In this document: positions 37,511 to 44,977 of the stretch, one piece after another | How the letters are laid out: each line of letters opens with the position of its first letter | Position numbering within the stretch: position 1 is the stretch's first letter | IMG/VR virus record: IMGVR_UViG_3300045996_001458 | Span: 18,068 to 82,067 of that record | Source of the DNA: a virus | Length of the DNA: 64,000 nucleotides | Reading direction: 5' to 3' (one strand) | Notes under the pieces: model-generated | Databases searched by the model: none | Told to the model about the DNA's origin: nothing | Seen by the model: only the letters and a program-made list of their open reading frames with translations | Position numbers and translations under genes: made by a program

Positions 37511-37539
37511 TTGCACTGTGCCCCACAGTGGGGCATTAT
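37511..37539 (+). promoter_or_regulatory. Rightward promoter with operator in spacer
   Basis: -35 TTGCAC, 17-bp spacer, -10 CATTAT, with palindrome GCCCCACAGTGGGGC (37520-37534) in the spacer. Drives the two plus-strand genes starting at 37577. Matching spacing, boxes and operator core in both promoters indicate one shared regulator. Confidence 0.7.
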
Positions 37540-37576
37540 GGCTACACACACAGGACACGCCGCCACGGAGGACGAC

Positions 37577-37813
37577 ATGACCACCAACGCCACCGCCGTC
37601 ATCACCGCCGTCATCGCAGACGCGAACGGTAACCCGTTCACCGAGGAACAGGTCATCGACCGCGAGCCGATCGAGCACGACATCGAGCGCGACTTGTCCA
37701 CCGTGTCGTTGTCCGCCGCAGACCTGGGCTGCGAGCCGGGCACGCTCTACCGCGTGTCGCTGGTGGACGACGAGGACCGCGTCCTCGGCTCCCGTGAGGT
37801 CGTCGCGCTGTGA
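37577..37813 (+). CDS. Hypothetical protein, 78 aa
   Basis: ATG at 37577 after ACGGAGGACGAC. Sequence TTNATAVITAVIADANGNPFTEEQVIDREPIEHDIERDLSTVSLSAADLGCEPGTLYRVSLVDDEDRVLG is a small beta-rich protein. Its stop overlaps the HTH gene. No family recognised. Confidence 0.62.
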   Translation: MTTNATAVITAVIADANGNPFTEEQVIDREPIEHDIERDLSTVSLSAADLGCEPGTLYRVSLVDDEDRVLGSREVVAL

Positions 37814-38157
37814 CCGAGGTGTGGACCACCGACCAGGTAGCCCAGCACCTCGGTATCGAGCCCCGCTCGGTGCGCAAGACCATGTCCCGGTGGGGTATCG
37901 CCGTGAGCGGGAGGGAGCCCGGTCGGGCGGGCGCGAACCTGTACCCCGCCGACGAGGTCCGCGCGGGCAAGTCGGCGTCCCAGGGCAAGGGCAACCGGAC
38001 CTTCCGCAAGCTCACTGCGGCCCAGCTCGACGAGATCCGTTCGGCGCACGGGCAGCGCACCTCAGCCGAGGTGGCGGCCGACTACGGCGTGTCCTCCGGG
38101 TACGTCCGCGCCTTGTGGGCGGAGCGGCATCGGCAGGCGTCCGCCCAGTCGGAGTAG
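37810..38157 (+). CDS. Double-HTH regulator
   Basis: 115 aa. Two HTH-like segments: TTDQVAQHLGIEPRSVRKTMSRWGIAV (HTH_17 style) and LTAAQLDEIRSAHGQRTSAEVAADYGVSSGYVRALW. GTG at 37810 overlaps the upstream stop. Candidate regulator of the matched divergent promoters just upstream. Confidence 0.7.
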   Translation: MTEVWTTDQVAQHLGIEPRSVRKTMSRWGIAVSGREPGRAGANLYPADEVRAGKSASQGKGNRTFRKLTAAQLDEIRSAHGQRTSAEVAADYGVSSGYVRALWAERHRQASAQSE

Positions 38158-38168
38158 CCCGGCCAACC

Positions 38169-38205
38169 GCTTCGATCCCATATGGATACATCTCGGTGTC
38201 GAACC
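38169..38205 (-). repeat. 37-bp conserved site, copy B
   Basis: Inverted relative to copy A at 36638-36674; 32/37 identical. Contains CCATATGG at its centre. Sits in the convergent gap between the double-HTH gene and the P63C gene, directly before the terminator at 38226-38257. Confidence 0.7.
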
Positions 38206-38225
38206 AGCACTCGCGCACGACGAAA

Positions 38226-38257
38226 CGGCCCCACCCTCCCGTAGGAGAGTGGGGCCG
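38226..38257. terminator. Bidirectional terminator hairpin
   Basis: Arms CGGCCCCAC (38226-38234) and GTGGGGCCG (38249-38257) with an inner CTCCC/GGAG pairing give a long, GC-rich stem between convergent genes. No long U-tract on either strand. Confidence 0.65.
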
Positions 38258-38278
38258 GTTGCTGTCCGCGCGACGATG

Positions 38279-39277
38279 TCAATCGGTATCGATGACCAGG
38301 GGTAGTCGGGTCTGGGTCGAGAAGGCGCGGTCGAACATGTCCTCGAAGTCCTTCTTGTCCCTGGCGATGCGCATCAGGGTGGTCACCGTCGAGATCTGCT
38401 TGTCCAGGTGCGGGTTCCCGGTGTCCGCGGTGAGGAACTGGTGGTGCTTGTACGCCCGGCGGCCGCTGGCGTTCTTCGGGTTCAACGCCCGCAACTCCTC
38501 CAGCACCCCCGGGGGCAGTTGCTCGTAGACGTACTTGTTGACGAGCCTGCCGACGTAGGGCGTCCGCTTCGACGTGCCCGGCTTGTACTCCCATCCCTGG
38601 AGTCGGTAGATCTCCTGGAAGAACTCGTTGGGGAAGCGCTTCACCCAGGGCATCAGCTCACGCTGCACGTACGCCTCCAGGATGCGCTGGAGTTCGTCGC
38701 GTGCACGCACCTCCTGGTAGCCGGTGGCCTCGTCGACCAGCGCCAGGATGCCGATCCTGGCGAGCGCGCGGATCAGGATCTCCGCCATGCGGGCGACCGG
38801 CTGCTGGTTCGGGGTGAGGCGGCCGTTCTCGCGGGCTTCCAGGTAGACCTCGCACACCATGGGCAGCATCTCCGCCCGGTATCCCCACGAGCGCATGGGG
38901 TGGCCGGCCTCCTTGTAGGCGATCGGCGCGGCGAGCTCGTTCAACTCGGGCGAGATGTAGGGCTGGAGGTTCTGCGCGGACAGGAACGGCGCGCGGGCCT
39001 CGCTGCCGTGCCGGGTACTGCGGGACTTGTCGGGGTTGCGGCCGAGGACGGTCAGGACGGTGGACTGGCTCAGGACCCGCGTGCCGTCGGTGAGCACCGC
39101 GCACGAGATCAACCGGTCGCCGATGACGAGTTCGCCGACGTGGGTGGCGGTCTGGATCGTCGACCCCCAGCGGGCCTCCGCGGCTTGGCGGGCGATCTCC
39201 GCGCGGCGATGTCCGGTCAGGTTGGCCGCCCTCGCCTTGCCGCCCTCGCTCGCCTTGCTGCTGATGTCGTCGGTCAC
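38279..39277 (-). CDS. P63C-domain protein
   Basis: 332 aa. The middle and C-terminal parts (LSARAPFLSAQNLQPYI, RLTPNQQPVARMAEILIRALARIGILALVDEATGYQ, VQRELMPWVKRFPNEFFQEIYRLQGWEYKPGTSKRTPYVGRLVNKYVYEQLPPGVLEEL) match the phage P63C family. The N-terminal GGKARAANLTGHRRAEIARQAAEARW is basic. Function of P63C proteins is unknown; many are DNA-associated. GTG at 39277 after GGAGGTGCT. Own promoter and operators upstream. Confidence 0.82.
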   Translation of the reverse strand: MTDDISSKASEGGKARAANLTGHRRAEIARQAAEARWGSTIQTATHVGELVIGDRLISCAVLTDGTRVLSQSTVLTVLGRNPDKSRSTRHGSEARAPFLSAQNLQPYISPELNELAAPIAYKEAGHPMRSWGYRAEMLPMVCEVYLEARENGRLTPNQQPVARMAEILIRALARIGILALVDEATGYQEVRARDELQRILEAYVQRELMPWVKRFPNEFFQEIYRLQGWEYKPGTSKRTPYVGRLVNKYVYEQLPPGVLEELRALNPKNASGRRAYKHHQFLTADTGNPHLDKQISTVTTLMRIARDKKDFEDMFDRAFSTQTRLPLVIDTD

Positions 39278-39294
39278 AGCACCTCCACTCGTTG

Positions 39295-39307
39295 CTTGCC
39301 CAGCAAG
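39295..39307. promoter_or_regulatory. Operator CTTGC-N3-GCAAG, proximal
   Basis: CTTGCCCAGCAAG, a 5+3+5 dyad, overlapping a probable minus-strand promoter (TTGGTG, 17 bp, CATGCT) ahead of the P63C gene. A second copy of the same half-sites is at 39408-39420. Confidence 0.62.
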
Positions 39308-39407
39308 CATGCCACACCGGGCTAGTTTCACCAACTCTCCGGCCAGTAAGGAACCGCCAGCTAGAGGGGCTGAAAGTGCCTGCTGGGGGTCGACCTGGTC
39401 GGCTGTT

Positions 39408-39420
39408 CTTGCTCGGCAAG
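39408..39420. promoter_or_regulatory. Operator CTTGC-N3-GCAAG, distal
   Basis: CTTGCTCGGCAAG, same half-sites and spacing as at 39295-39307, 113 bp away. The pair suggests cooperative binding or looping by an unknown dimer, possibly the P63C protein or a phage antirepressor. Confidence 0.58.
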
Positions 39421-39446
39421 CAGGTCATGCAGGATCAACGACGAAA

Positions 39447-39488
39447 CGCCCCCATCCTGCCGACCCGGGGGCCAACAGGATGGGGGCG
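39447..39488 (-). terminator. Terminator hairpin after BRO antirepressor
   Basis: Arms CGCCCCCATCCTG (39447-39459) and CAGGATGGGGGCG (39476-39488), 13 bp perfect. Lies 56 bp after the BRO gene stop, so it ends that transcript and isolates the P63C promoter. Confidence 0.75.
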
Positions 39489-39543
39489 CTCGCCTGCCCG
39501 CGCGAGGGGTTCGCGGGGCTACCTGCCGGGAAGGTGGCAGGTG

Positions 39544-40230
39544 TCAGAAGTCGGCACGCGGGACACCGTCCAACTGGAGGCGCAGTTGGTGCCACTGCAA
39601 CCGCTCCAGCATCCGACCGCGGGTCTCGGTGATCCTCGCGGCGATCTTCGGCACGTGGAAGTCGAGGACGTTCACGCTGCCCGTGTCGGTCAGCCAGAAC
39701 CAGTCCTGGTACTTCGAGCGGGGGTTGCCGTTCTGGCGGAGGACGCCACCGGCGCGGAGGGCTCCGGTGATCTGGGTGACGGACAGCTTCAGGCCGTAGC
39801 GCTGGTAGAGCAACTGGGACAGCTGCTCCCAGGTCAGGGACTGCGGGTCGTCGATCACGCTGTAGTGGCCGCGCTTGCGGATCGCCGGCAGCACCTCGCC
39901 GAACACCCAGGTCTGGAACCGTTCGACCCGGTTCCGGATCACGGCATCCTGGATACGCGCGGAGACGCGCTGACCGATGGCGCGGTAGAACCCCTCCTCG
40001 GTCAGGTACCACACGCCGAGATCCTGTGGGCGCGTCAATGCGCCCACGGTGCGACCTGCGGAAACAGTGTCCTTGAACTTGCAGTGCTCGGGCAGGGTCC
40101 GGGCCAGGTCTGCGCCCTTCCTGTACCCGAGAGCCTCCGCGACAAGCATCCCGTGGACACGGAAGGCGTCATCGGTGAACTCGACCGCGATCTCGAACTC
40201 TCCGTTGTTGAACAGCTGGACAGCTGACAT
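39544..40230 (-). CDS. BRO-N antirepressor
   Basis: 228 aa. FNNGEFEIAVEFTDDAFRVHGMLVAEALGYRKGADLARTL, TVGALTRPQDLGVWYLTEEGFYRAIGQRVSARIQDAVIRNRVERFQTWVFGEVLPAIRKRGHY is the BRO-N domain of phage antirepressors. A C-terminal domain (LTWEQLSQLLYQRYGLKLSVTQITGALRAGGVLRQNG) resembles a winged-helix partner. ATG at 40230. Separate transcript between its own terminator and the late operon end; second antirepressor of the phage. Confidence 0.85.
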   Translation of the reverse strand: MSAVQLFNNGEFEIAVEFTDDAFRVHGMLVAEALGYRKGADLARTLPEHCKFKDTVSAGRTVGALTRPQDLGVWYLTEEGFYRAIGQRVSARIQDAVIRNRVERFQTWVFGEVLPAIRKRGHYSVIDDPQSLTWEQLSQLLYQRYGLKLSVTQITGALRAGGVLRQNGNPRSKYQDWFWLTDTGSVNVLDFHVPKIAARITETRGRMLERLQWHQLRLQLDGVPRADF

Positions 40231-40272
40231 GGAGGGGCGAACCCTCTCTCCGGGACCGGCAGGACTGGTTGT

Positions 40273-40315
40273 CGCGCCCGGCCGGCCACCAGTCCCATAG
40301 GACCGGCCGGGCGCG
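40273..40315. terminator. Long perfect GC-rich hairpin
   Basis: Arms CGCGCCCGGCCGG (40273-40285) and CCGGCCGGGCGCG (40303-40315) pair perfectly. It is followed on the plus strand by six A and on the minus strand lies just after the T-tract of the terminator at 40317-40342. Probably part of the same boundary. Confidence 0.65.
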
Positions 40316-40316
40316 C

Positions 40317-40342
40317 AAAAAACCCAGGACCGTCGCCCTGGG
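40317..40342 (-). terminator. Intrinsic terminator of the late operon
   Basis: On the minus strand a stem CCCAGG/CCTGGG is followed by TTTTTT, the classic intrinsic terminator. It lies 50 bp after the last lysis gene, so it ends the late transcript that begins beyond 63945. Confidence 0.85.
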
Positions 40343-40392
40343 CTCGTCTTGGTGTAGCGCGAGGAGTCGCGGCTACATGTCGCGGTTGGTTC

Positions 40393-40764
40393 TCACTCGA
40401 CGTCGGACCACGGACCTGCGGTGATCGCCGGCGGGACCGGGGCCACGACGTTCGGGCGGACCAGCACGCCGGTCAGCAGCAGCTCGACCACGACCATGGC
40501 GGTGGACTGCATGTCGGGGGACAGACTCAGGCCGAACGCCAGGCCGACGGCGATCGCGGCCTTGAAGAAGCCGACGAGCGCGGCCACCAGGCCCTCGCCC
40601 TTCAGGGTCCAGGCGGTGACGACACCGAGCAGCGCGGCGACACCGGCGTTCAGCAGACCCTGCTGGTCGGTGGTCAGCGGGAAGACGGCGGCGGAGACGA
40701 GGGCGATCAAGCCGGACGCCAGCGCCAGCCAGTAGGCCGGCTCGCGGCCGAAGATCCGGTTCAT
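40393..40764 (-). CDS. Small membrane protein (holin candidate), 123 aa
   Basis: Three to four hydrophobic segments: YWLALASGLIALVSAAVFPL, LLNAGVAALLGVVTAW, LVAALVGFFKAAIAVGLAFGL and VVELLLTGVLV. Directly downstream of the amidase, last gene of the late operon. Length and topology suit a holin or antiholin. Confidence 0.7.
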   Translation of the reverse strand: MNRIFGREPAYWLALASGLIALVSAAVFPLTTDQQGLLNAGVAALLGVVTAWTLKGEGLVAALVGFFKAAIAVGLAFGLSLSPDMQSTAMVVVELLLTGVLVRPNVVAPVPPAITAGPWSDVE

Positions 40765-40774
40765 GGGGTGCCTT

Positions 40775-41758
40775 TCAGGTGGTCGGGCTGGTGTTGGCGA
40801 GCCGGCGGGTCAGCTCGTCCACGATCTGGTCGGCCTGGTCGGTGTTGTCCTCGCCGAGCACGGCGCGCACGGCGTCCTTGATGTGCGGCAGCTGCGCGGC
40901 CGCCACCTGCTCCGGGGTCGGCGTGTGCCGCTCCACGGCCGCATCCACCACGCGCTCCAGTTCGGCGGGCGTGATGTCGGGGTCGGCCGCGACCGCCGCG
41001 AGCGTGGCCCTGATCGCGGCCAGCTGCTCGTAGATGGTCGGCCCGAGCAGGTGGGTCGCCCCAGCGCCGCCGGGGCGCAGGTCGAACGCGATGGCACGCT
41101 GCGCCATCGCCAGGAACGCCGGGTAGTCGCGGTTGGCGTCGAGCGGCATGTCGTCCTCCTCGGTTCCGTTGAGTAGCGCCATGAACCGGGCGCGGGGGAA
41201 GGTGTCGAAGGTCCGGCCGCCCTCGGTGACGTAGCCGGGGTCACGCCGGTCGTCCCACTGGATCTCGGCGTGGGTGATGAACCCGACGGGGCCACCGCCG
41301 GTCGCGCGGGCGTGGTCCAACTCCGCCTTCGTCGCCCAGCGCAGCGGGATGCCGTTGTCGAGCGCGATCTTCCGCAGGCCGCTTCTGCCGTCCGGCCCGA
41401 GCGCGGACATGCGCAGCGTCTTGTCAATCCAGTTCTCGGGGACGTTGCGCCAGTCCGTGGTGCGCTTGCTGATCTCGTGGCCGTAGGTGCACGAGTTGTA
41501 GTTCGACGCGTGCCACGCCGTGTAGCCGGAGGGCAGCAGGAAGATCCACGAGTCGGCGTCGGACCCGCTGTGCCAACTGACGTCGCGGTCGGTGGTGGCG
41601 GCGTAGTGCGAGACGTTCTCGGCGGACAGGTCGTTCAGCGTGTCGAGGTCGTCGGCGCCCGCAGTGATGTGGACAACGATCGCCAGCAGGCGGTTGTTAC
41701 GGGTCGTGTAGTAGTTGGGGCCGTACGGGTTGGGCCGGTCCAGGAGGTAGAAGCCCAC
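40775..41758 (-). CDS. Endolysin, N-acetylmuramoyl-L-alanine amidase
   Basis: 327 aa. Amidase_2/PGRP fold: IVVHITAG (first zinc His), GYTAWHASNYNSCTYGHEISK and VGFITHAEIQWDDRRDPG (third zinc ligand region). It cleaves the amide bond between N-acetylmuramic acid and L-alanine in peptidoglycan. The C-terminal 110 residues are helical and may bind the cell wall. GTG at 41758 after GAGGTGA. Confidence 0.88.
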   Translation of the reverse strand: MGFYLLDRPNPYGPNYYTTRNNRLLAIVVHITAGADDLDTLNDLSAENVSHYAATTDRDVSWHSGSDADSWIFLLPSGYTAWHASNYNSCTYGHEISKRTTDWRNVPENWIDKTLRMSALGPDGRSGLRKIALDNGIPLRWATKAELDHARATGGGPVGFITHAEIQWDDRRDPGYVTEGGRTFDTFPRARFMALLNGTEEDDMPLDANRDYPAFLAMAQRAIAFDLRPGGAGATHLLGPTIYEQLAAIRATLAAVAADPDITPAELERVVDAAVERHTPTPEQVAAAQLPHIKDAVRAVLGEDNTDQADQIVDELTRRLANTSPTT

Positions 41759-41767
41759 GGGGTCACC

Positions 41768-42133
41768 TCACGCTGCTGTTGGGTCGGGGTAGAGCGGGGG
41801 CGGGTCGGAGACGTGGCCGCCGAGTTCGCGGACCTGTTCGGCGATGTTGCGGTCCCACCGCTCGTGGAAGCGGAGCCGGGTCGCCTGCGCCGCGTCACGT
41901 GCCTCCTGTGCCCGCTGCGCGGTCTCCAGCTCCGTGATCCGGCCGCGCAGCGCGGACATGTCCTCCCGGACGCCCTTCACCCAGTCGGCGCTCGCGTCCT
42001 GGATGACCTGGGCGGCCTCGGCGTTCTTGAGCCGGTTCTCGGGTCGCGCCTTGACCAGCAGAACCAGCGCGGTGATGAGAGCGGCCAGTCCCGTCCCACC
42101 ACCGAGCCATGCGGCTACGGAGGTAGGGCTCAT
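41768..42133 (-). CDS. Membrane protein with coiled coil, 121 aa
   Basis: ATG at 42133 overlaps the next gene. One N-terminal membrane segment (VAAWLGGGTGLAALITALVLLV) then a long helix (GVREDMSALRGRITELETAQRAQEARDAAQATRLRF). Holin- or spanin-like in topology; part of the lysis block. Confidence 0.62.
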   Translation of the reverse strand: MSPTSVAAWLGGGTGLAALITALVLLVKARPENRLKNAEAAQVIQDASADWVKGVREDMSALRGRITELETAQRAQEARDAAQATRLRFHERWDRNIAEQVRELGGHVSDPPPLYPDPTAA

Positions 42134-42576
42134 GATCTGCCCGCCTTGTCGATCTCCTTCAGGTCGACGGTGATCTCCCAGACCCGCCAGACGGCCGCCG
42201 TCCACACGCCGCCGACGACGAGCACGAACGACAACGCCCGCGGCCCGGCGGCGGCCAACGTCCACAGGGAGTAGGCGAAGCACAGTCCGCCCAGCAGGGT
42301 CAGCCCGGCGCGCTCGATCTCCAGGCCGCGCAGGTTCTGCCGGAACCGCACCATGGCCACGCCGAACAAGGCCAGCGCGCACCCGGCGGTGAGACACCCG
42401 AAGAACAGGTAGATCCCCCACGCCGGGATGATGCGCGCGCTGCTGCCCGACACCTTGGCCAATGCGAGGAGCGACACCGCGCCCCAGGTCATGAGCAGGG
42501 CGGTGAGGCACACCTCGAACGGCTGGTCTCCCGTCCTCACCGGAACGGGCACTTGTCCTTCTCGGATCACTATCAC
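42130..42576 (-). CDS. Four-TM protein (holin candidate), 148 aa
   Basis: GTG at 42576. Hydrophobic segments CLTALLMTWGAVSLLALAKV, IYLFFGCLTAGCALALFGVAM, AGLTLLGGLCFAYSLWTLA and LSFVLVVGGVWTAAVW. Adjacent to endolysin and two other small membrane proteins, so at least one of the three should be the holin. Confidence 0.62.
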   Translation of the reverse strand: MIVIREGQVPVPVRTGDQPFEVCLTALLMTWGAVSLLALAKVSGSSARIIPAWGIYLFFGCLTAGCALALFGVAMVRFRQNLRGLEIERAGLTLLGGLCFAYSLWTLAAAGPRALSFVLVVGGVWTAAVWRVWEITVDLKEIDKAGRS

Positions 42577-42642
42577 TGTCTCCGTACCCCCCGACAGGGC
42601 CGATGGAAAGACGAAAGGGTTGTGGCGTACGGAGACGCCGGG

Positions 42643-44373
42643 TCAGAGCGAGGTACGGCCGGAGCCGTCCAGGTGGTAGCGACGGGCGAGAGTCGCGACG
42701 GCCGACGACATCTCCGCCTGGGTGAGCGCCCGGTCGTAGACGACGACCTCCAGGTACTGGGCGTCGGCGTAAGCCCCGGTGCCGCCGGAATTCGCGCCGA
42801 GCGTGAAACCCGCCAGGCCGTAGGCACTTCCGTTGACGAGCGGCACGGACGCCGGGTCGAGACCGTGGGTGTAGACCATGGTGCCGGGTCCGTCGTAGAC
42901 GACTCCGTACACCTGCCACGCCTGGTTCCCGGCGTACGTCCACTGGGAGGCCGGGGCGGACAGGCCTCCCGCGCTGGGCGCGACGACGTTGTCCACCGGC
43001 AGTTGCAGGGACGCGTACACCCCGGCGCGACCTGACCACAGATGGCCGGTGCTCGTGGTAGTGGCGGTGCCGCACCGCGCTACGGCGAGCACCGTGAGCG
43101 GACCCGTGTAGGTCGTCGACCACGCCGAGGTCTGAAGTGGCCTCCCGCCCGTGACGTCCACCGCCTGGTGGGTGGTGTGGGCGTTGTGCCGCAGCACCGG
43201 GGCTGTGCCGGTGGGCAGCAGGGGTGACGTCTCCGTGCCGGTGTACGGCGCCCACGACGTGACCGCCGAACCGTCCGTTCCGGTGAGGTCGCTCGCCCGC
43301 CATGCGGCCAACACACCCGGCAGTGGGACCGGGTCGGCTTCGGGCAGCGGAGCGGAGGTGACCGGTGGGGCTTGCGGGGCGAGGATCGCGTCACCGATCA
43401 GGTCGGCCAGCAACGCGGACCCCCGGTCGGTGAGGTGGACGCCGTCCGGGCCGATGAGCCGGTCCACGTCGGACGCCCGGTCGATCGGGAACGCCCCGGA
43501 CGCGTCGAGGAACTGCGTGTCGGGGAGTTCGTCGGCGAGTTCCGCCAGCGCGGCGCCGAACTCCGCCCACGTGGACTGCGGTGTGGTGACGTCGAACCGC
43601 CGGTGCTGGTGGACGAGCAGGATGCTCGGCGGCTCCGGGCACGCGGCACGCACCATCTTCAGCGCCTTGCGGGTAGAGGCCTTGAACGAGACCGCCGACG
43701 AGGTGCCGTTGTAGTCGGCCCAGTCGTTGGAGCCGACCATCCAGATCAGCAGCGACGGAGACAGTGAAGCTACGGCCCGGTTGTGGGTGCGGCTCGGCTG
43801 GACGGCCTGGGCGTACAACTGCGCCGCGGTGCCGCCGTGGCCGGCGTTGACGATCCGCACTCCCCCGACCTCGGCCTGCACCCCGCCGATGGTCGTCGTG
43901 GCGTGCGCGGTGATGGTCACCGTGTGCTGCCCGTACCCCAGGTTGGGTGAGGTCCACACCCCGTCGTAGCGTTCGGACGATCCCGTCGTGCTCGGGGCCA
44001 CCGGGTGGTGGACACCGTCGATCGTCACCGTGAACGTCCCGGCCGCCATCGGACCCTGCTTGTGCTGCACGCTGACCCGCTCGCACGTCATGGTGCGGGA
44101 CATGGAGGCGTTCGCTTCGAGGCGGCGGGTGAAACGGGACAGGCCCGCGTTGACCACCGCCGTGGTGCCGGTGGTTGCCCATCCGGGGTGGTCGGCGAGA
44201 TAGCTCGCGCCACCACCGAAACGGGCGGCCAGCATGGACGCCACGGTGGTCTCCACGGCCGTCGTGTGGCCCGCGCTGTAGTGCCCGTGGATGTTGCTGG
44301 AGCCGATCATCACTGCGGTGACCGGCTGGTGCGCCCGCCACGAGTAGGCGGTACGCCACGACCACAAGCCCAT
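42643..44373 (-). CDS. SGNH hydrolase-lectin tail protein
   Basis: 576 aa. VMIGSSNIHGHYSAGH gives the catalytic Ser block; LLIWMVGSNDWADYNG is the GxND block; LIGPDGVHLTDRG is the D-x-x-H block. So residues 20-330 form a SGNH/GDSL esterase. Residues about 350-560 (VLAAWRASDLTGTDGSAVTSW ... VVYDRALTQAEMSSAVATLARRY) are a LamG/concanavalin-like domain. Probably a tail fibre that deacetylates or cleaves esters on host surface glycans. Confidence 0.82.
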   Translation of the reverse strand: MGLWSWRTAYSWRAHQPVTAVMIGSSNIHGHYSAGHTTAVETTVASMLAARFGGGASYLADHPGWATTGTTAVVNAGLSRFTRRLEANASMSRTMTCERVSVQHKQGPMAAGTFTVTIDGVHHPVAPSTTGSSERYDGVWTSPNLGYGQHTVTITAHATTTIGGVQAEVGGVRIVNAGHGGTAAQLYAQAVQPSRTHNRAVASLSPSLLIWMVGSNDWADYNGTSSAVSFKASTRKALKMVRAACPEPPSILLVHQHRRFDVTTPQSTWAEFGAALAELADELPDTQFLDASGAFPIDRASDVDRLIGPDGVHLTDRGSALLADLIGDAILAPQAPPVTSAPLPEADPVPLPGVLAAWRASDLTGTDGSAVTSWAPYTGTETSPLLPTGTAPVLRHNAHTTHQAVDVTGGRPLQTSAWSTTYTGPLTVLAVARCGTATTTSTGHLWSGRAGVYASLQLPVDNVVAPSAGGLSAPASQWTYAGNQAWQVYGVVYDGPGTMVYTHGLDPASVPLVNGSAYGLAGFTLGANSGGTGAYADAQYLEVVVYDRALTQAEMSSAVATLARRYHLDGSGRTSL

Positions 44374-44385
44374 CGGTGTCCTTCG

Positions 44386-44976
44386 TCAGAGGTTGGTGCC
44401 GCCGGTCGCTCCGGTGTCGACACCCTGGTCGATCACCATCAACTCGGTGCGGCGCACGGAGTCCGTGAACAGGCTCGCGGTTCCGGTACCGGTTTCGCGG
44501 GCCACGCAGAGGATCAGCGAGATGGTGAGGTTGGATCCGGGCACGAACACGGTGTCGATGTGGCTGGTGTTGCCCCAGCCCTCGTAGACCTGGGCGCCGG
44601 GCATCACCGTGGACGAGGTGGTGGCGATCCCTGCCGTGTTGTAGCGGATCTCGATCCGGATGGTGTCGGTGTTGACGGTCGAGGTGGGGTGCACGGTGCC
44701 GGTGGTGATCCGGTAGTTGCGGCCTGCCACGAGGGGGATGTCGTCGAGCCGGATCACACCCACCGCGGTCGTGCTGGTGGAGCCGGTCGACGGGGTGGTG
44801 CGTCGGTGTCGCTTGATGATGCCGCGCGCGGACACCGATTCGAGCGAGTCGATCCGGTCGTCCAGACTGTCGACCGTGAGATCGGCCGCGTCGGCGAGGG
44901 CTTTGATGTCGATCGGTACGTTGGGTGCGGCCGTCCCGGCCGGGTAGGGCCACGAGTAGTTCGCGGTTACGCCCAT
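44386..44976 (-). CDS. Minor tail protein, 196 aa
   Basis: NYSWPYPAGTAAPNVPIDIKALADAADLTVDSLDDRIDSL is the shaft-like N-terminus seen in actinophage tail-tip proteins; a beta-rich part follows (GRNYRITTGTVHPTSTVNTDTIRIEIRYNTAGIATTSS). Lies between fibre hydrolase and baseplate genes. Confidence 0.7.
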   Translation of the reverse strand: MGVTANYSWPYPAGTAAPNVPIDIKALADAADLTVDSLDDRIDSLESVSARGIIKRHRRTTPSTGSTSTTAVGVIRLDDIPLVAGRNYRITTGTVHPTSTVNTDTIRIEIRYNTAGIATTSSTVMPGAQVYEGWGNTSHIDTVFVPGSNLTISLILCVARETGTGTASLFTDSVRRTELMVIDQGVDTGATGGTNL

Positions 44977-44977
44977 G

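Noticed and set aside
40273-40324. Plus-strand intrinsic terminator formed by the long hairpin
   Set aside because: It is followed by A residues, not T, on the plus strand, and no plus-strand gene precedes it. It may still be part of the late terminator region.
41768-43303. 511-codon frame running from the lysis region into the tail fibre gene
   Set aside because: Only its last 121 codons show good codon bias and a proper start at 42133; the rest is arginine-rich shadow of the SGNH gene.
43391-44953. 520-codon minus-strand frame overlapping the SGNH and minor tail genes
   Set aside because: Arg/His/Pro-rich composition, no homology and poor codon bias compared with the overlapping genes.
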